Below, in pieces: positions 40,592 to 48,855 of a stretch of 48,855 bases of DNA (its first letter is position 1; every line of letters begins with the position of its first letter). The notes beneath the pieces were generated by a model. The model was not told where the DNA came from and did no database searches. It saw only the letters and a program-made list of their open reading frames with translations. Source of the stretch: an uncultured Ectothiorhodospiraceae bacterium (GTDB taxonomy: Bacteria; Pseudomonadota; Gammaproteobacteria; UBA9214); contig CAMYJI010000013.1 of NCBI GenBank assembly GCA_947258545.1, positions 1 through 48,855 on the forward strand, in the 5' to 3' direction. Made by a program: the position numbers and the translations under genes.

Positions 40592-40667
40592 TGTAAGAGT
40601 GCCTCGCAGGCGCGATAATCAACCTGTCCCGCTGGCACCCCGGTCGCGCCTGCGAGGCGCTCCTACA
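40592..40667. repeat. Inverted pair of GTAGGAGCGCC-type repeat
   Basis: GCCTCGCAGGCGCGA (40601-40615) and its complement (40644-40658) form arms of about 24 bp with two mismatches, counting the outer TGTAxGAG flanks, around a 28-nt centre. It resembles the REPIN-type doublets of other gammaproteobacteria. Confidence 0.7.
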
Positions 40668-40682
40668 ATTCTCAGCAAGCCG

Positions 40683-40770
40683 TAGGTAGGGTCAAGCGAA
40701 GCGGGCCCGACATTCTCTGGCCATTCATTCATGTTGGGTCCGGCGCTGTCGCGCCTTGACCCAACCTACC
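40683..40770. repeat. Inverted pair of GTAGGTTGGGTCAAG-type repeat
   Basis: A left arm with GTAGGTAGGGTCAAGCG and a right arm with TTGACCCAACCTAC enclose the pair GGGCCCGACA and TGTTGGGTCC. The family recurs at 47.1-47.3 kb. Confidence 0.65.
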
Positions 40771-40799
40771 ACTACGGAATGTGATTCAGGTTAGTCTCC

Positions 40800-40876
40800 G
40801 TAGGTCGGGTTAGGCGCGGAGCGCCGTAACCCGACGTTGATTTGTCGGATTACGCTGTCGCTAATCCGACCTGCGA
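40800..40876. repeat. Inverted pair of GTAGGTCGGGTTAG-type repeat
   Basis: The left hairpin GTCGGGTTAGGCGC...CGTAACCCGAC is followed by GTCGGATTACGC...CTAATCCGAC, so two hairpins lie head to head. The right one abuts the cusA stop codon region. Confidence 0.65.
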
Positions 40877-40879
40877 ACT

Positions 40880-43800
40880 TCAGGACTGCCTTGTGTGGAC
40901 GCGCTGTTTCCAGAGCAGGAACACGGCCGGGATGACCACCAGGGTCAGCAGGGTCGCACTGATCATGCCGCCGACCATGGGTGCCGCAATGCGGCGCATG
41001 ACCTCGGCGCCGGTCCCACCGCCCAGCATGATGGGTAGCAGGCCGGCAATAATGGCTGAAACCGTCATCATGATGGGACGTACCCGCAGCAGGGCGCCGT
41101 CGATGACCGCGCTACGCACGTCATCTGCCGTCATCTCACGCTGCGCGCGCGCGGCCTCGTCACGGTGGCGTTGCAGGGCCTGATTGAGATAGACCAGCAT
41201 CACCACGCCGATTTCAACCGCAACGCCGGCCAGTGCAATGAAACCGACACCGACCGCGACCGACATATTGTAATCCAGCAGATACAGCAGCCAGAAGCCG
41301 CCGACCAGCGCCAGCGGCAGGGTGCCCATGATGATCAACACCTCGGTGAAGTTTCGGAAATTGAGAAACAGCAGCAGGATGATAATGGCCAGGGTCACCG
41401 GCAGCACGGTTGCGAGCCGCTCCTTGGCGCGCACCAGGTACTCGTACTGGCCGGACCAGGCGATCGAGTAACCCGGCGGCAGCTCCACCTGGTCTGCGAC
41501 AGCACGCTGGGCATCCGCAACAAAGGAACCCAGGTCGCGGCCCTCGATGTCGACAAAGACCCAGCCGTTGAGGCGGGCGTTCTCCGTCTTGATCATGCCC
41601 GGGCCGTCATCGATGCGCACGTCGGCGACCTCGCCCAGCGGGATGCGCGCGCCACCGGGCGTTACGATCGGCAGGTTGCGTATTTTTTCCAGGGAGTCGC
41701 GCACGTCACGCGGATAACGGATGTTGATGGGGTAACGCTCCAGCCCCTCGACCGTCTCTGCGACGCGCATGCCTCCCAGGGCCATGCGCACCACGTCCTG
41801 CACGTCCGCGATATTGAGGGCAAAACGTGCCGCCGCGATGCGCTCTATATCGATGGTGACATAACGGCCGCCCACGACGCGCTCCGAGTAGGCCGACACC
41901 GTGCCGGGGACGCGCTTGATGACCTCCTCGACGCGCTTGCCGATGTCCTGGATAACACCGAGATCCGGTCCGGCGACCTTGATGCCTACCGGGGTCTTGA
42001 TGCCGGTCGCCAACATGTCGATGCGGGTCTTGATGGGCGGGTCCCAGATATTGGCGAGGCTCGGTATCTGCACCAGCTGGTTCAGTTCCATCTTGATCTT
42101 TTCCATGGTCATGCCGGGCCGCCACTCATCGCGCGGCTTGAGCTGGATGGTGGTCTCGATCATGGTCAGCGGTGCTGGGTCGGTGGCGGTCTCGGCGCGC
42201 CCGACCTTGCCGAAAACCCGCTTGACCTCGGGCAGCTTGCGGATCAGCTTGTCGGTCTGCTGCAGAATCTCTTGTGCCTTGCCGATGGACACGGCCGGAA
42301 AGGTGCTCGGCATGTAGAGCAGGTCGCCCTCGTCGAGCACCGGCATGAATTCGGTACCCAGCCGCGTGGCCGGCCACATCCCGATAATCACTACCAGCAG
42401 CGCGACCAGCAACACGCTACCGGGTGCCTTCAGGACCAGCCGGATCAGGGGGCGGTAGGCGCCGATCAGCAGGCGATTCACCGGGTTTTTTGTTTCCGGG
42501 ATGATGTGACCGCGTATGAAGTAACCCATCAGTACCGGTACCAGGGTGATCGACAGCCCCGCGGCGGCAGCCATGGCAAAAGTCTTGGTAAAGGCCAGTG
42601 GCGCGAACAGCCGGCCTTCCTGCGCTTGCAGGGTGAAGACCGGCAGGAAGCTGAGCGTGATGATCAGCAACGAGAAGAACAGCGGCGGTCCGACCTCCAT
42701 GGCCGCCTGGCGCATGATCTCCCAGCGGTTCTCATCGGTGACCTGTTCCTTTTCCAGGTGCTTGTGCACATTCTCGATCATGACAATGGCGGCATCCACC
42801 ATGGCGCCGATGGCAATGGCGATGCCACCCAGCGACATGATGTTGGCGTTGATTCCCATACGTTCCATGACAATGAACGCGGTAAGGATGCCGATAGGCA
42901 GGGAGATGACGATGACCAGCGCGGATCGCAGGTGGAACAGGAATACCGCGCACACCAGCGCCACGACAATGAACTCCTCGACGAGTTTGCGGTTGAGGGT
43001 GCTCACAGCGCGTTCGATCAGGGTCGAGCGGTCATAGGTCTCGACGATTTCGACCCCCTCGGGCAGGCCCTGGCGCAGAGTGGCAAGTTTCTGCTTGATG
43101 CCGTTGATGGTCTTCTGGGCGTTCTCGCCGTAGCGCATGACCACGACCCCGCCAACGACCTCGCCTTCGCCATCGAGTTCGGCGATACCACGGCGCATTT
43201 GCGGACCGAGGCGGATCTCGGCCACGTCCTCGAGCAGGACAGGCGTGCCGCGCTCGTTCACGCCCAGGGGTATCTTGTGCAGGTCCTGCAGTTCATCGAT
43301 GTAGCCGGTGGCGCGCACCATGTATTCCGCCTCGGCCATCTCGATCACCGATCCGCCCACTTCCTGGTTGCCGCGGATGATGGCATTGCGCACCTTGGAG
43401 AGCGGCAGGTCATAGGCGCGCAGCCGGTCCGGGTCGAGCACCACCTGGTACTGCTTCACCATGCCGCCAATGGTGGCGACCTCGGATACCCCCGCAACGG
43501 TCTGCAGTTCGTATTTCAGGAACCAGTCCTGCAGGCTGCGCAACTCTGCCAGGTCATGCCGGCCGGTCCGGTCTACCAGGGCATATTCATAAACCCAGCC
43601 GACCCCGGTGGCATCCGGACCCAGGGCAGGGCGTGCCTCGGGCGGCAGTTTGCTGGCAACCTGGCTGAGGTACTCCAGAACCCGGGTACGCGCCCAGTAG
43701 GGATCGGTACCGTCATCAAAGATCACGTAGACATAGGAGTCGCCGAAGAAGGAGTAGCCGCGCACCGTCACCGACTTGGGCACCGACAGCATGGCGGTGG

Positions 43801-44008
43801 TCAGCGGGTAGGTGACCTGGTCCTCGACCACCTGCGGTGCCTGGCCCGGGTAGGTTGTCTTGATGATGACCTGCACATCCGAGAGGTCGGGGATGGCATC
43901 CAGCGGCGTCTGCTTTACCGCGTAGAGGCCCCAGCCGGTCAGGATCACGGTCAGCAGGATGACCAGGAAACGGTTGTGCAGGGACCAGTTGATAATGCCG
44001 GCGATCAT
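40880..44008 (-). CDS. cusA: RND heavy-metal efflux pump, CusA type
   Basis: This 1042-residue protein is full length for CusA (E. coli 1047). It is a twelve-helix RND transporter with charged residues in helix 4 ([19 protein letters not shown]), and periplasmic segments close to E. coli Cus[50 protein letters not shown]. The methionines in LLYM, RPGM and RIDM sit where CusA uses Met residues for Cu(I)/Ag(I), supporting that specificity over Co/Zn/Cd. It overlaps cusB by 4 bp. Convergent repeats lie downstream. Confidence 0.94.
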   Translation of the reverse strand: MIAGIINWSLHNRFLVILLTVILTGWGLYAVKQTPLDAIPDLSDVQVIIKTTYPGQAPQVVEDQVTYPLTTAMLSVPKSVTVRGYSFFGDSYVYVIFDDGTDPYWARTRVLEYLSQVASKLPPEARPALGPDATGVGWVYEYALVDRTGRHDLAELRSLQDWFLKYELQTVAGVSEVATIGGMVKQYQVVLDPDRLRAYDLPLSKVRNAIIRGNQEVGGSVIEMAEAEYMVRATGYIDELQDLHKIPLGVNERGTPVLLEDVAEIRLGPQMRRGIAELDGEGEVVGGVVVMRYGENAQKTINGIKQKLATLRQGLPEGVEIVETYDRSTLIERAVSTLNRKLVEEFIVVALVCAVFLFHLRSALVIVISLPIGILTAFIVMERMGINANIMSLGGIAIAIGAMVDAAIVMIENVHKHLEKEQVTDENRWEIMRQAAMEVGPPLFFSLLIITLSFLPVFTLQAQEGRLFAPLAFTKTFAMAAAAGLSITLVPVLMGYFIRGHIIPETKNPVNRLLIGAYRPLIRLVLKAPGSVLLVALLVVIIGMWPATRLGTEFMPVLDEGDLLYMPSTFPAVSIGKAQEILQQTDKLIRKLPEVKRVFGKVGRAETATDPAPLTMIETTIQLKPRDEWRPGMTMEKIKMELNQLVQIPSLANIWDPPIKTRIDMLATGIKTPVGIKVAGPDLGVIQDIGKRVEEVIKRVPGTVSAYSERVVGGRYVTIDIERIAAARFALNIADVQDVVRMALGGMRVAETVEGLERYPINIRYPRDVRDSLEKIRNLPIVTPGGARIPLGEVADVRIDDGPGMIKTENARLNGWVFVDIEGRDLGSFVADAQRAVADQVELPPGYSIAWSGQYEYLVRAKERLATVLPVTLAIIILLLFLNFRNFTEVLIIMGTLPLALVGGFWLLYLLDYNMSVAVGVGFIALAGVAVEIGVVMLVYLNQALQRHRDEAARAQREMTADDVRSAVIDGALLRVRPIMMTVSAIIAGLLPIMLGGGTGAEVMRRIAAPMVGGMISATLLTLVVIPAVFLLWKQRVHTRQS

Positions 44009-45213
44009 GGCTGTTCGGCCTGCCGGTCGCTGTCAGGGCTGCCCATGCGCCGCATACTGGCCTTGAGGCTGGCCTCGGAATCGATCAGGAACTGGCCGGA
44101 TATCACCACGCTGTCACCGGCATCGATGCCGGTGAGGATCTCCACCCAGTCACCGCTCTCGATACCGGCCGTCACCGTACGGCTTTCGAAGCGCCCTTCA
44201 CCCAGTGACAGGATGACGCGCTCCTCGCGGCCGGTACGGATCAGCGCCTCGAGCGGGATGACGATGGTGTCTTCCTTGGGCCCGCCAAAGATCTTCACGT
44301 GGGCATACATATTTGGTTTCAGGGTTTCCTCGGGATTGTCGAAGCGCAGGCGTGCTTTCAGGGTGCGGGTCTTGGGGTCGAGGCTGGGGTAGATGTACTC
44401 AACCCGACCCTCCCAGGTATGACCCGGGAGATAGGACAGCCGCACCTCGGCCGGTTGGCCGACCTTGACCCAGTCGGCCTGGCGTTCGAACACCTCGGTC
44501 AGCAGCCACACGCTGGAAAGCTCGGCCAGGCTCATGACGCGATCGGCGGGCTTTACGAACATACCCTCACGCACCATCAGCGTCGAGACCACGCCGTCCT
44601 GTGGTGCATAAATGGCAATGGTCTGGCGCGCACGCTGGTCTTTTTTCAGCTGCCTTATCTGGTTTTCCGGTATACCCAGTGCCTTGAGCCGGTCGCGTGA
44701 GGCCTGTTCCAGGCCCTTGTTGCCGATTTTCAGTGCCTGGACGAACTCCTCCTGGGCATTGACCAGGGCGGGTGAATACAGATCGAACAGGCGCTGCCCT
44801 TTGCTGACGCGTTCGCCTTCGGATTCGACGTAGAGGCGTTCGATCCAGCCCTCGGTGCGCAGGTGGATGTGGCTGGTTTTCGATTCGTCGTAATCGAAAT
44901 AGCCGACCGTGCTGATGCCGCGCCACAGCCGCGAGCGTTCCGCCATGGCGGTGCGCACCCCCAGATTCTGGACGATCCGGGGCTCGATGGACACGATATT
45001 GCCCGGCGCGTCGTCGGCGCTGGCATAGATTGGTACCAGGTCCATGCCCATCGGCGACTTGCCGGGCTTGTCGCGCCGGTAGTTGGGGTCCATGGGGGCC
45101 ACCCAGTAGAGGATCTCCCGGTCGCTGTCCTGTGCGGCAATGCCGGCCTGTGGCAACAGCAGAATCGCACCCAGGCAGAGGTTCAAAAAACGGATAAGGT
45201 TGGGTCTGATCAT
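44005..45213 (-). CDS. cusB: Periplasmic adaptor of the Cus efflux system
   Basis: This 402-residue membrane-fusion protein has a signal peptide (about 1-27). Residues about 34-63 ([20 protein letters not shown]) form a metal-binding segment with Met, similar to the N-terminus of CusB. It is followed by a barrel-sandwich hybrid ([15 protein letters not shown]), alpha-hairpin, lipoyl and beta-barrel domains ([15 protein letters not shown], '[19 protein letters not shown]'). It links inner-membrane CusA to outer-membrane CusC and passes metal to the pump. Overlaps of 4 bp with both neighbours indicate one translationally coupled operon. Confidence 0.92.
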   Translation of the reverse strand: MIRPNLIRFLNLCLGAILLLPQAGIAAQDSDREILYWVAPMDPNYRRDKPGKSPMGMDLVPIYASADDAPGNIVSIEPRIVQNLGVRTAMAERSRLWRGISTVGYFDYDESKTSHIHLRTEGWIERLYVESEGERVSKGQRLFDLYSPALVNAQEEFVQALKIGNKGLEQASRDRLKALGIPENQIRQLKKDQRARQTIAIYAPQDGVVSTLMVREGMFVKPADRVMSLAELSSVWLLTEVFERQADWVKVGQPAEVRLSYLPGHTWEGRVEYIYPSLDPKTRTLKARLRFDNPEETLKPNMYAHVKIFGGPKEDTIVIPLEALIRTGREERVILSLGEGRFESRTVTAGIESGDWVEILTGIDAGDSVVISGQFLIDSEASLKASMRRMGSPDSDRQAEQP

Positions 45214-46481
45214 TGTGCTTCTCCGGCAAAATACAGGAGCCTGGCTTGCGCCTTGGCGCGGTCCACGCGCACCCGCAGGTCGTCGAGGCGTACATCCAGG
45301 TCGGTAATGCGTGCACGCATCAGGGTGGTGAACTCGGTGACCCCGCTCTGATAGGAATTCAGCGAAGCCTGGACATTGGCACGCGCTTCTCGCAGCAGCT
45401 GCGTTTCATATAGCGATGCTCGCTCACCCAGGCGTTGCCAGCTGGCATAGTCGGACTCCAGTATTGCATGTAACTTGCGCAGCCGGTCGCTGCGCGTCAG
45501 CTGTGCCGCCTCGGCCTGTTTCAGGCTGGCGGCCAGTCGGCGGTCCTGGCGGTTTTTCGGAAACAAAGGCAGGTCTACGTTTACCATGGCGGCCATCATG
45601 TCGGTACGGTCGCTGCCATTCGGGTTTTCACCGAAACGTTTTCGGTATTCCAGTCCGACGCCCCAGCCGGGTTTGTATTGTTCACGGGCAATCTGGACCG
45701 CCTGGTTGTGCGATTCAATGCGCGCGCTCTCGGCCTGGATGACGGGGTGCTGTTCCAGAGCAGCTACCAGTTCTTCCATCGATGGCAGGTCCGGTAGTGC
45801 CGGGAAGTGGGGTTCCAGGGTCTGTGATGCGCTCATGCCGATCCACTTCGCCAGGGCGGCCCGGTTTTTCTCCTGTTCATTGCGGATACGGGTGGCGCGG
45901 TCATCCAGGCGCGAGAGTTCCAGTCCCGCACGCAGGACATCCTGCTGGCTGACACGTCCGGTGGCGTAGTGTGCCTCGGTGATATCGACGAGTTGTGCAA
46001 ACAGAGCACGGGTGTTGGTCACGATCCGTTCGGCCTGCAGTTGGTAGTGTAGTTCCAGGAAGCTGTTGCGTACCTCACGCACCAGTTTGCGGGTTTCATC
46101 CTCCGCCCTGGCCTGCTCGGCTGTGGCCTTCCATTCGGTCTGGCGCTGCCGGTGTTGCAGGGTTGCGCCGCGCGGGAAGGCCTGCTGCAGGCCCAGGCGC
46201 AGCTGGGTGGTCGGTTCCTGGTCGATATCAAAGGTATCCAGGGGCAGATTGAAGAGACCGGCCTTGAGCTTCGGGTCGGGCAATTGTCCGGCCGCTACAG
46301 CGTCCTCGCGCAAGGCCTGCGAGCGTGCCTGGCTGGCGGCCACGGCGGGATCCTCGCCGAGGGCAATCTGTTCTGCTTCAGCGAGTGTGAGTGCCGCAGT
46401 GACAGACAGGGATGACGTCGACAGTGCCAGCAGCGTAATCAGGGCCGCGGCATGCCGGACAGCGTTCCGGTAATGAAACAT
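45210..46481 (-). CDS. cusC: TolC-family outer-membrane channel of the Cus system
   Basis: This 423-residue protein has a signal peptide (about 1-29, cleavage near VTA-AL). Two TolC-type repeats follow: LTLAEAEQIALGEDPAVAASQAR and, in the second half, MEELVAALEQHPVIQAESARIESHNQAV, with long coiled-coil helices. It lacks a lipobox, unlike E. coli CusC, and resembles the CzcC-like subgroup. It is the first gene of the operon in transcription order (C-B-A), and its product provides the exit duct. Upstream is a dyad-containing promoter candidate. Confidence 0.85.
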   Translation of the reverse strand: MFHYRNAVRHAAALITLLALSTSSLSVTAALTLAEAEQIALGEDPAVAASQARSQALREDAVAAGQLPDPKLKAGLFNLPLDTFDIDQEPTTQLRLGLQQAFPRGATLQHRQRQTEWKATAEQARAEDETRKLVREVRNSFLELHYQLQAERIVTNTRALFAQLVDITEAHYATGRVSQQDVLRAGLELSRLDDRATRIRNEQEKNRAALAKWIGMSASQTLEPHFPALPDLPSMEELVAALEQHPVIQAESARIESHNQAVQIAREQYKPGWGVGLEYRKRFGENPNGSDRTDMMAAMVNVDLPLFPKNRQDRRLAASLKQAEAAQLTRSDRLRKLHAILESDYASWQRLGERASLYETQLLREARANVQASLNSYQSGVTEFTTLMRARITDLDVRLDDLRVRVDRAKAQARLLYFAGEAQ

Positions 46482-46523
46482 GGCAAATCTCCATAACCAT
46501 TCGGTTGGGTTACATCACAAGCT

Positions 46524-46556
46524 ATTGTAACTGTCCACAGGGACAGCAGGATGCAA
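46524..46556 (-). promoter_or_regulatory. Possible metal-responsive promoter of cusCBA
   Basis: On the minus strand TTGCAT (46551-46556) and TACAAT (46524-46529) are separated by 21 bp. CTGTCC-ACAG-GGACAG (46531-46546) is a perfect dyad in the spacer. Overlong spacers with a central dyad are typical of MerR-family control, but 21 bp exceeds the usual 19-20 and no regulator gene is nearby. Confidence 0.35.
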
Positions 46557-46566
46557 GCTGTTCGAA

Positions 46567-46977
46567 TCAGCTAAGGAGAACGGCAGGTGGGTGCAGGGGG
46601 GGTGGAAGTGAACGTTCAGGAAAGACGTGAGAATTAATGGTATTCAGGGCAGCGTCCGTAAGAACAGGCTGGAATACCAGGGCCCCGGTCATGGCGGTGG
46701 ACACAACGTGAACACAGGCATTGCAGTTCCCGTCGCAGCAGGCGCCAGCACAGCCCTGTTCACAGTCATGATCGGCCGGATCTGCCATGCCGTGGTCATG
46801 CCGGGCCTGCTGATGTTCCGGTGGGTGCCCGTTATCGGCCTGCATCCGGGCGCAGTGTGACTCTGTGTCCGCGCTGCCGGCGGTGTCGGCCGTCACGGCG
46901 AAGGCGCCACGCAGAGGTGCGAACGCCAGCGCGAAGGCAACGATCAGCAGTAACAGTTTGCTATAGCGTGTATTCAT
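46567..46977 (-). CDS. Periplasmic Cys/His-rich protein, probable metal binder
   Basis: The protein has 136 residues from ATG 46975-46977, which gives a clean signal peptide (MNTRYSKLLLLIVAFALAFA, cleavage near AFA). The mature part is rich in His (HPPEHQQARHDHG) and Cys (DCEQGCAGACCDGNCNAC: six Cys), then a Pro-rich C-terminus (PPPLHPP). The composition fits copper binding. Family resemblance is to small secreted proteins encoded with copper-efflux genes (DUF2946-like). It is transcribed in the same direction as cusCBA, ending 85 bp upstream of cusC. Confidence 0.68.
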   Translation of the reverse strand: MNTRYSKLLLLIVAFALAFAPLRGAFAVTADTAGSADTESHCARMQADNGHPPEHQQARHDHGMADPADHDCEQGCAGACCDGNCNACVHVVSTAMTGALVFQPVLTDAALNTINSHVFPERSLPPPLHPPAVLLS

Positions 46978-47350
46978 TATATAAGCAGAGTAGCCCCAAC
47001 TGGTCTGTATAATCAAGGTGTACCTATTCAGGTTAGCGGCAGACCCGGTAATTAATTGACCTCTTCTGCGGCGTCGGGTTCCCTGGATCATCAGAAGCAA
47101 TGTCGGGTCCGCTGCGCTTGACCCGACCTACATGATTAAGATGCGGGTCAGGCGCTTGTAGGTTGGGTCAAGGAGCAAAGCGACGGACCCAACACACCGG
47201 GCAACATGCAGCATGTACAGGAATTTAGTCAGTGGGCCGGGTGTTTGTAGGTTGGATCAAGGAGCGAAGCGAGGGACCCAACGAACAGGGCAACATGCAG
47301 CATGTACAGGAATTTAATCAGAACAGTGGTAACTAAAAGCAGGATGAGCA
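46978..47350. other. Repeat-rich intergenic region
   Basis: Between the Cys/His-rich gene (minus) and the CDF gene (plus) lie a hairpin repeat (about 47103-47135, CGGGTCCGCTGCGCTTGACC) and the two 77-bp direct repeats listed separately. No further gene is seen. Confidence 0.6.
47156..47321 (+). repeat. Two 77-bp direct repeats, 89-bp period
   Basis: Unit A is 47156-47232 and unit B 47245-47321. Both run from TTGTAGGTTGG through a hairpin (GGTC...GGACCCAAC) to GGGCAACATGCAGCATGTAC and AGGAATTTA-TCAG, with a few differences. They belong to the GTAGGTTGGGTC family, but the CATGCAGCATG tail is specific to these copies. Confidence 0.8.
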
Positions 47351-47998
47351 ATGACAGGCTGCAGTGACAGTTGCAGTGCCGATCTGAGCAAGGTGTCGCC
47401 CGCCGAGCGCAATACGCTGGTGGTCGTGCTGTTGCTCAATGCGGGCATGTTTCTGGCGGAGTTTTCGGCTGGCCTGGTGGCCGGTTCCACCGCCTTGCTG
47501 GCCGACTCCCTCGATATGCTGGCCGATGCACTTATTTATGCGCTGGGCCTTTTCGCCCTGGGTCGTGCCGCGCACTGGCGCTCACGGGCCGCGCTTGGCT
47601 CGGGCCTGTTTCAGCTGGCACTCGGGGCAGGGGTCGCTGGCCAGGCCATGGCGAAGATGTTCATCGATGGGTTGCCGGATACCGGCACCATGGGCCTGTT
47701 CGGCGCGCTTGCCCTGGTCGTCAACACGGTGTGTTTTCTGTTGCTGGCCCGGTTCCGCCATGGGGATATCAATCTGCGCGCCACCTGGCTCTGTTCGCGT
47801 AATGACATGATCGGCAACGTCGGGGTGTTGCTGGCGGCCGGGCTGGTCATCCTGCTCGATTCAATGTGGCCCGATATCATTATCGGCCTGCTGATCGCCC
47901 TGGTCGTGGCCCGGTCCGCGCTGCGGATTATTGCCGAGGCGCGCGCGGAATTGCGTAACCAGGTGACCTCTGATTTATTCACAAAATCACAGCATTGA
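47351..47998 (+). CDS. Short cation-diffusion-facilitator-like transporter
   Basis: This 215-residue protein has a Cys-containing N-terminus (MTGCSDSCSAD), then six predicted membrane helices. Helix 2 has ADSLDMLADA and helix 5 SRNDMIGN, the places where CDF exporters hold their paired acidic/His metal ligands. The usual cytoplasmic C-terminal domain is missing; the chain ends about 25 residues after helix 6, making it a short CDF form. It would export Zn, Co, Cd or a similar ion. It forms the right end of the metal cluster and is divergent from it across the repeats. Confidence 0.8.
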   Translation: MTGCSDSCSADLSKVSPAERNTLVVVLLLNAGMFLAEFSAGLVAGSTALLADSLDMLADALIYALGLFALGRAAHWRSRAALGSGLFQLALGAGVAGQAMAKMFIDGLPDTGTMGLFGALALVVNTVCFLLLARFRHGDINLRATWLCSRNDMIGNVGVLLAAGLVILLDSMWPDIIIGLLIALVVARSALRIIAEARAELRNQVTSDLFTKSQH

Positions 47999-48229
47999 GT
48001 TGCTGCAGCGTCTGTCGGCATGTGCCACGCGCCGCTTGCAACAGGTCGTTATATGATCCGGGCGTCCCATGTGTAATCGACAAATGGACCGTACTAGAGG
48101 GCTTACTGCTCACATGACAGTCCGACTAACCCAAAGGTACTAGTCCATAAGCGCTAGTGTGCTGCATCTGTAATTACGCTAATGTTGAACGTGCCAAAGG
48201 TAGTCTGTGTTTCATAGTTATGACTCCAT

Positions 48230-48258
48230 AACGGCGGCCTCCCGGTCGCCGTTTTTTT
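48230..48258 (+). terminator. Strong intrinsic terminator without an adjacent gene
   Basis: AACGGCG (48230-48236) pairs with CGCCGTT (48247-48253) and T7 follows. It lies 232 bp after the CDF stop, with no open frame between; it may end a small RNA or a long 3' untranslated region. Confidence 0.75.
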
Positions 48259-48329
48259 ATTGTGTTGCCACGATCGATATTGCCGAGTTATCCCGGGTAC
48301 GTTTTATTCCTAAGAAAGGTCTGATCAAT

Positions 48330-48643
48330 TCGTCATTGCGAGGACCGCGAGGCCGTAGGCCGTGGCGGGACGAAGCAATCCGCCGCAGGCGTCCCGAGCG
48401 CAGCGAAGGGATCTCTATGAGATCACCACGGTTGCTTGGCATCCTCGTGACAAGGATTGCTTCGCTGGCCGCTCCCGGCGGTCGCTTCGGGCTACTGCCC
48501 TCTCGCGACACTTAATGTACAAGGCTGCTTCGCAGCCTTGCCCTGTATGTCGTCCTGCCTCCCGCGGTGCTTGTTCATGGCCCAGGCCAGCCTCTCGACC
48601 GGTTCCCGGTCTCACCTTCTCCATGTACATCGCGCTCGCAATG
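48330..48643 (+). repeat. CGTCATTGCG repeat, copy 2, truncated at its right end
   Basis: It begins TCGTCATTGCGAGG and shares long blocks with 22909-23189. The right end stops at CGCTCGCAATG, where the intact copy continues ACGA. Immediately afterwards unrelated sequence leads into an IS110-family transposase, so the element seems to have inserted here. Confidence 0.75.
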
Positions 48644-48670
48644 CCTGTTAAAGGCCCGTGTCAATAAAAA

Positions 48671-48855
48671 TTAATTAGCAAAAGCGATGTTCTGGTCAAA
48701 CTGGATGCCTTTTGTCACGGCATGATAGGCGATTCGCAATAGCTTTCTGGCGATGGTGCACACCGCTTCAACATGCTTGCGCCCCTGGCTTTTCAGCTGA
48801 TCATAATACGCTCTGACATAATCATAATTCATGCAGGCACCCCAGGCGGCCTGAA
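48671..48855 (-). mobile_element. IS110-family transposase, C-terminal part (runs off window)
   Basis: Translating the minus strand by hand gives about 61 residues in one frame ending TAA at 48671-48673, with segments AAWGACMNYDYVRAYYDQLK and CTIARKLLRIAYHAVTKG. This is the C-terminal signature of the transposase_20 (Ser-containing) half of IS110/IS1111 proteins. Only about 27 bp separate the stop from the repeat junction, so the noncoding right end is very short. The N-terminal RuvC-like DEDD domain would lie beyond 48855. Confidence 0.8.

Noticed and set aside
41165..44392. 1075-codon open frame antisense to cusA
   Set aside because: It is a long mirror frame caused by GC-rich codon bias; its His/Asp-rich composition fits no protein family and cusA is unequivocal.
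1..48855. CRISPR arrays, rRNA genes, prophage structural genes
   Set aside because: I found no regularly spaced short repeats with unique spacers, no rRNA-like sequence, and no phage structural proteins.

Overview
The window looks like a piece of a gammaproteobacterial chromosome of moderately high GC. The order polA, engB, cytochrome c4, dsbA, endonuclease/exonuclease/phosphatase gene matches the Pseudomonas-type neighbourhood. A DUF2782 gene and a LOG-family gene sit beside polA, as in several gammaproteobacteria. I cannot name the genus. Proteobacterial intergenic repeats of the 'GTAGGTTGGGTC' and 'CGTCATTGCGAGG' types are scattered through it, as in sulfur-oxidising or Chromatiales-like genomes (inference).

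Layout. 1-1340: accessory DNA resembling gene cassettes of an integron, with a HigBA-type toxin-antitoxin pair and a PsiE-like membrane protein, each followed by an attC-like palindromic site; no integrase is visible. 1635-6848: glycine-zipper lipoprotein, patatin-like hydrolase, two small hypotheticals, and the repair helicase UvrD. 6886-9750: a PAS/GGDEF/EAL protein. 10010-13741: a TRAP transporter whose binding protein (TakP-like) is split from the membrane subunits by a PagL-like outer-membrane deacylase gene. 13877-17803: DUF2782, LOG-family hydrolase, polA.

Between polA and engB lies an AT-richer island of about 3.9 kb bounded by inverted repeats (17899-17935 and 21794-21830). It carries a 51-residue protein, a winged-helix-like regulator gene under two palindromic operators, a tRNA-Leu-like sequence with an 8-nt anticodon loop, an apparently solitary PemK/MazF-like toxin, an IS1595-type transposase, and a BrnT/BrnA-like toxin-antitoxin pair. 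Just beyond it, in the position of Spot 42 (E. coli) and ErsA (Pseudomonas), is a strong small-RNA candidate (21941-22056). It has four hairpins, CU-rich anti-Shine-Dalgarno loops, a sigma-E-like promoter and an intrinsic terminator.

22169-28864: engB, a MITE-like 470-bp element, cytochrome c4, dsbA (CSHC active site), an acetolactate-synthase-like ThDP enzyme coupled to a phosphatase-family gene, a methyltransferase and a cupin. 29459-33076: a very large enzyme I take to be pyrophosphate-type PEP carboxykinase. 33319-36960: a CHASE/PAS/GGDEF/EAL protein. 37327-47998: a copper/silver handling cluster (P1B ATPase with YHS and HMBD domains, DsbA-like protein, cusA, cusB, cusC, Cys/His-rich periplasmic protein, CDF transporter), interspersed with clustered hairpin repeats. 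The right edge holds a second copy of the CGTCATTGCG repeat, interrupted near its end by an IS110-family element that runs off the window.

The most novel parts are the inverted-repeat island, with its structured RNA upstream of a lone PemK-fold toxin, and the C-rich sRNA beside it.
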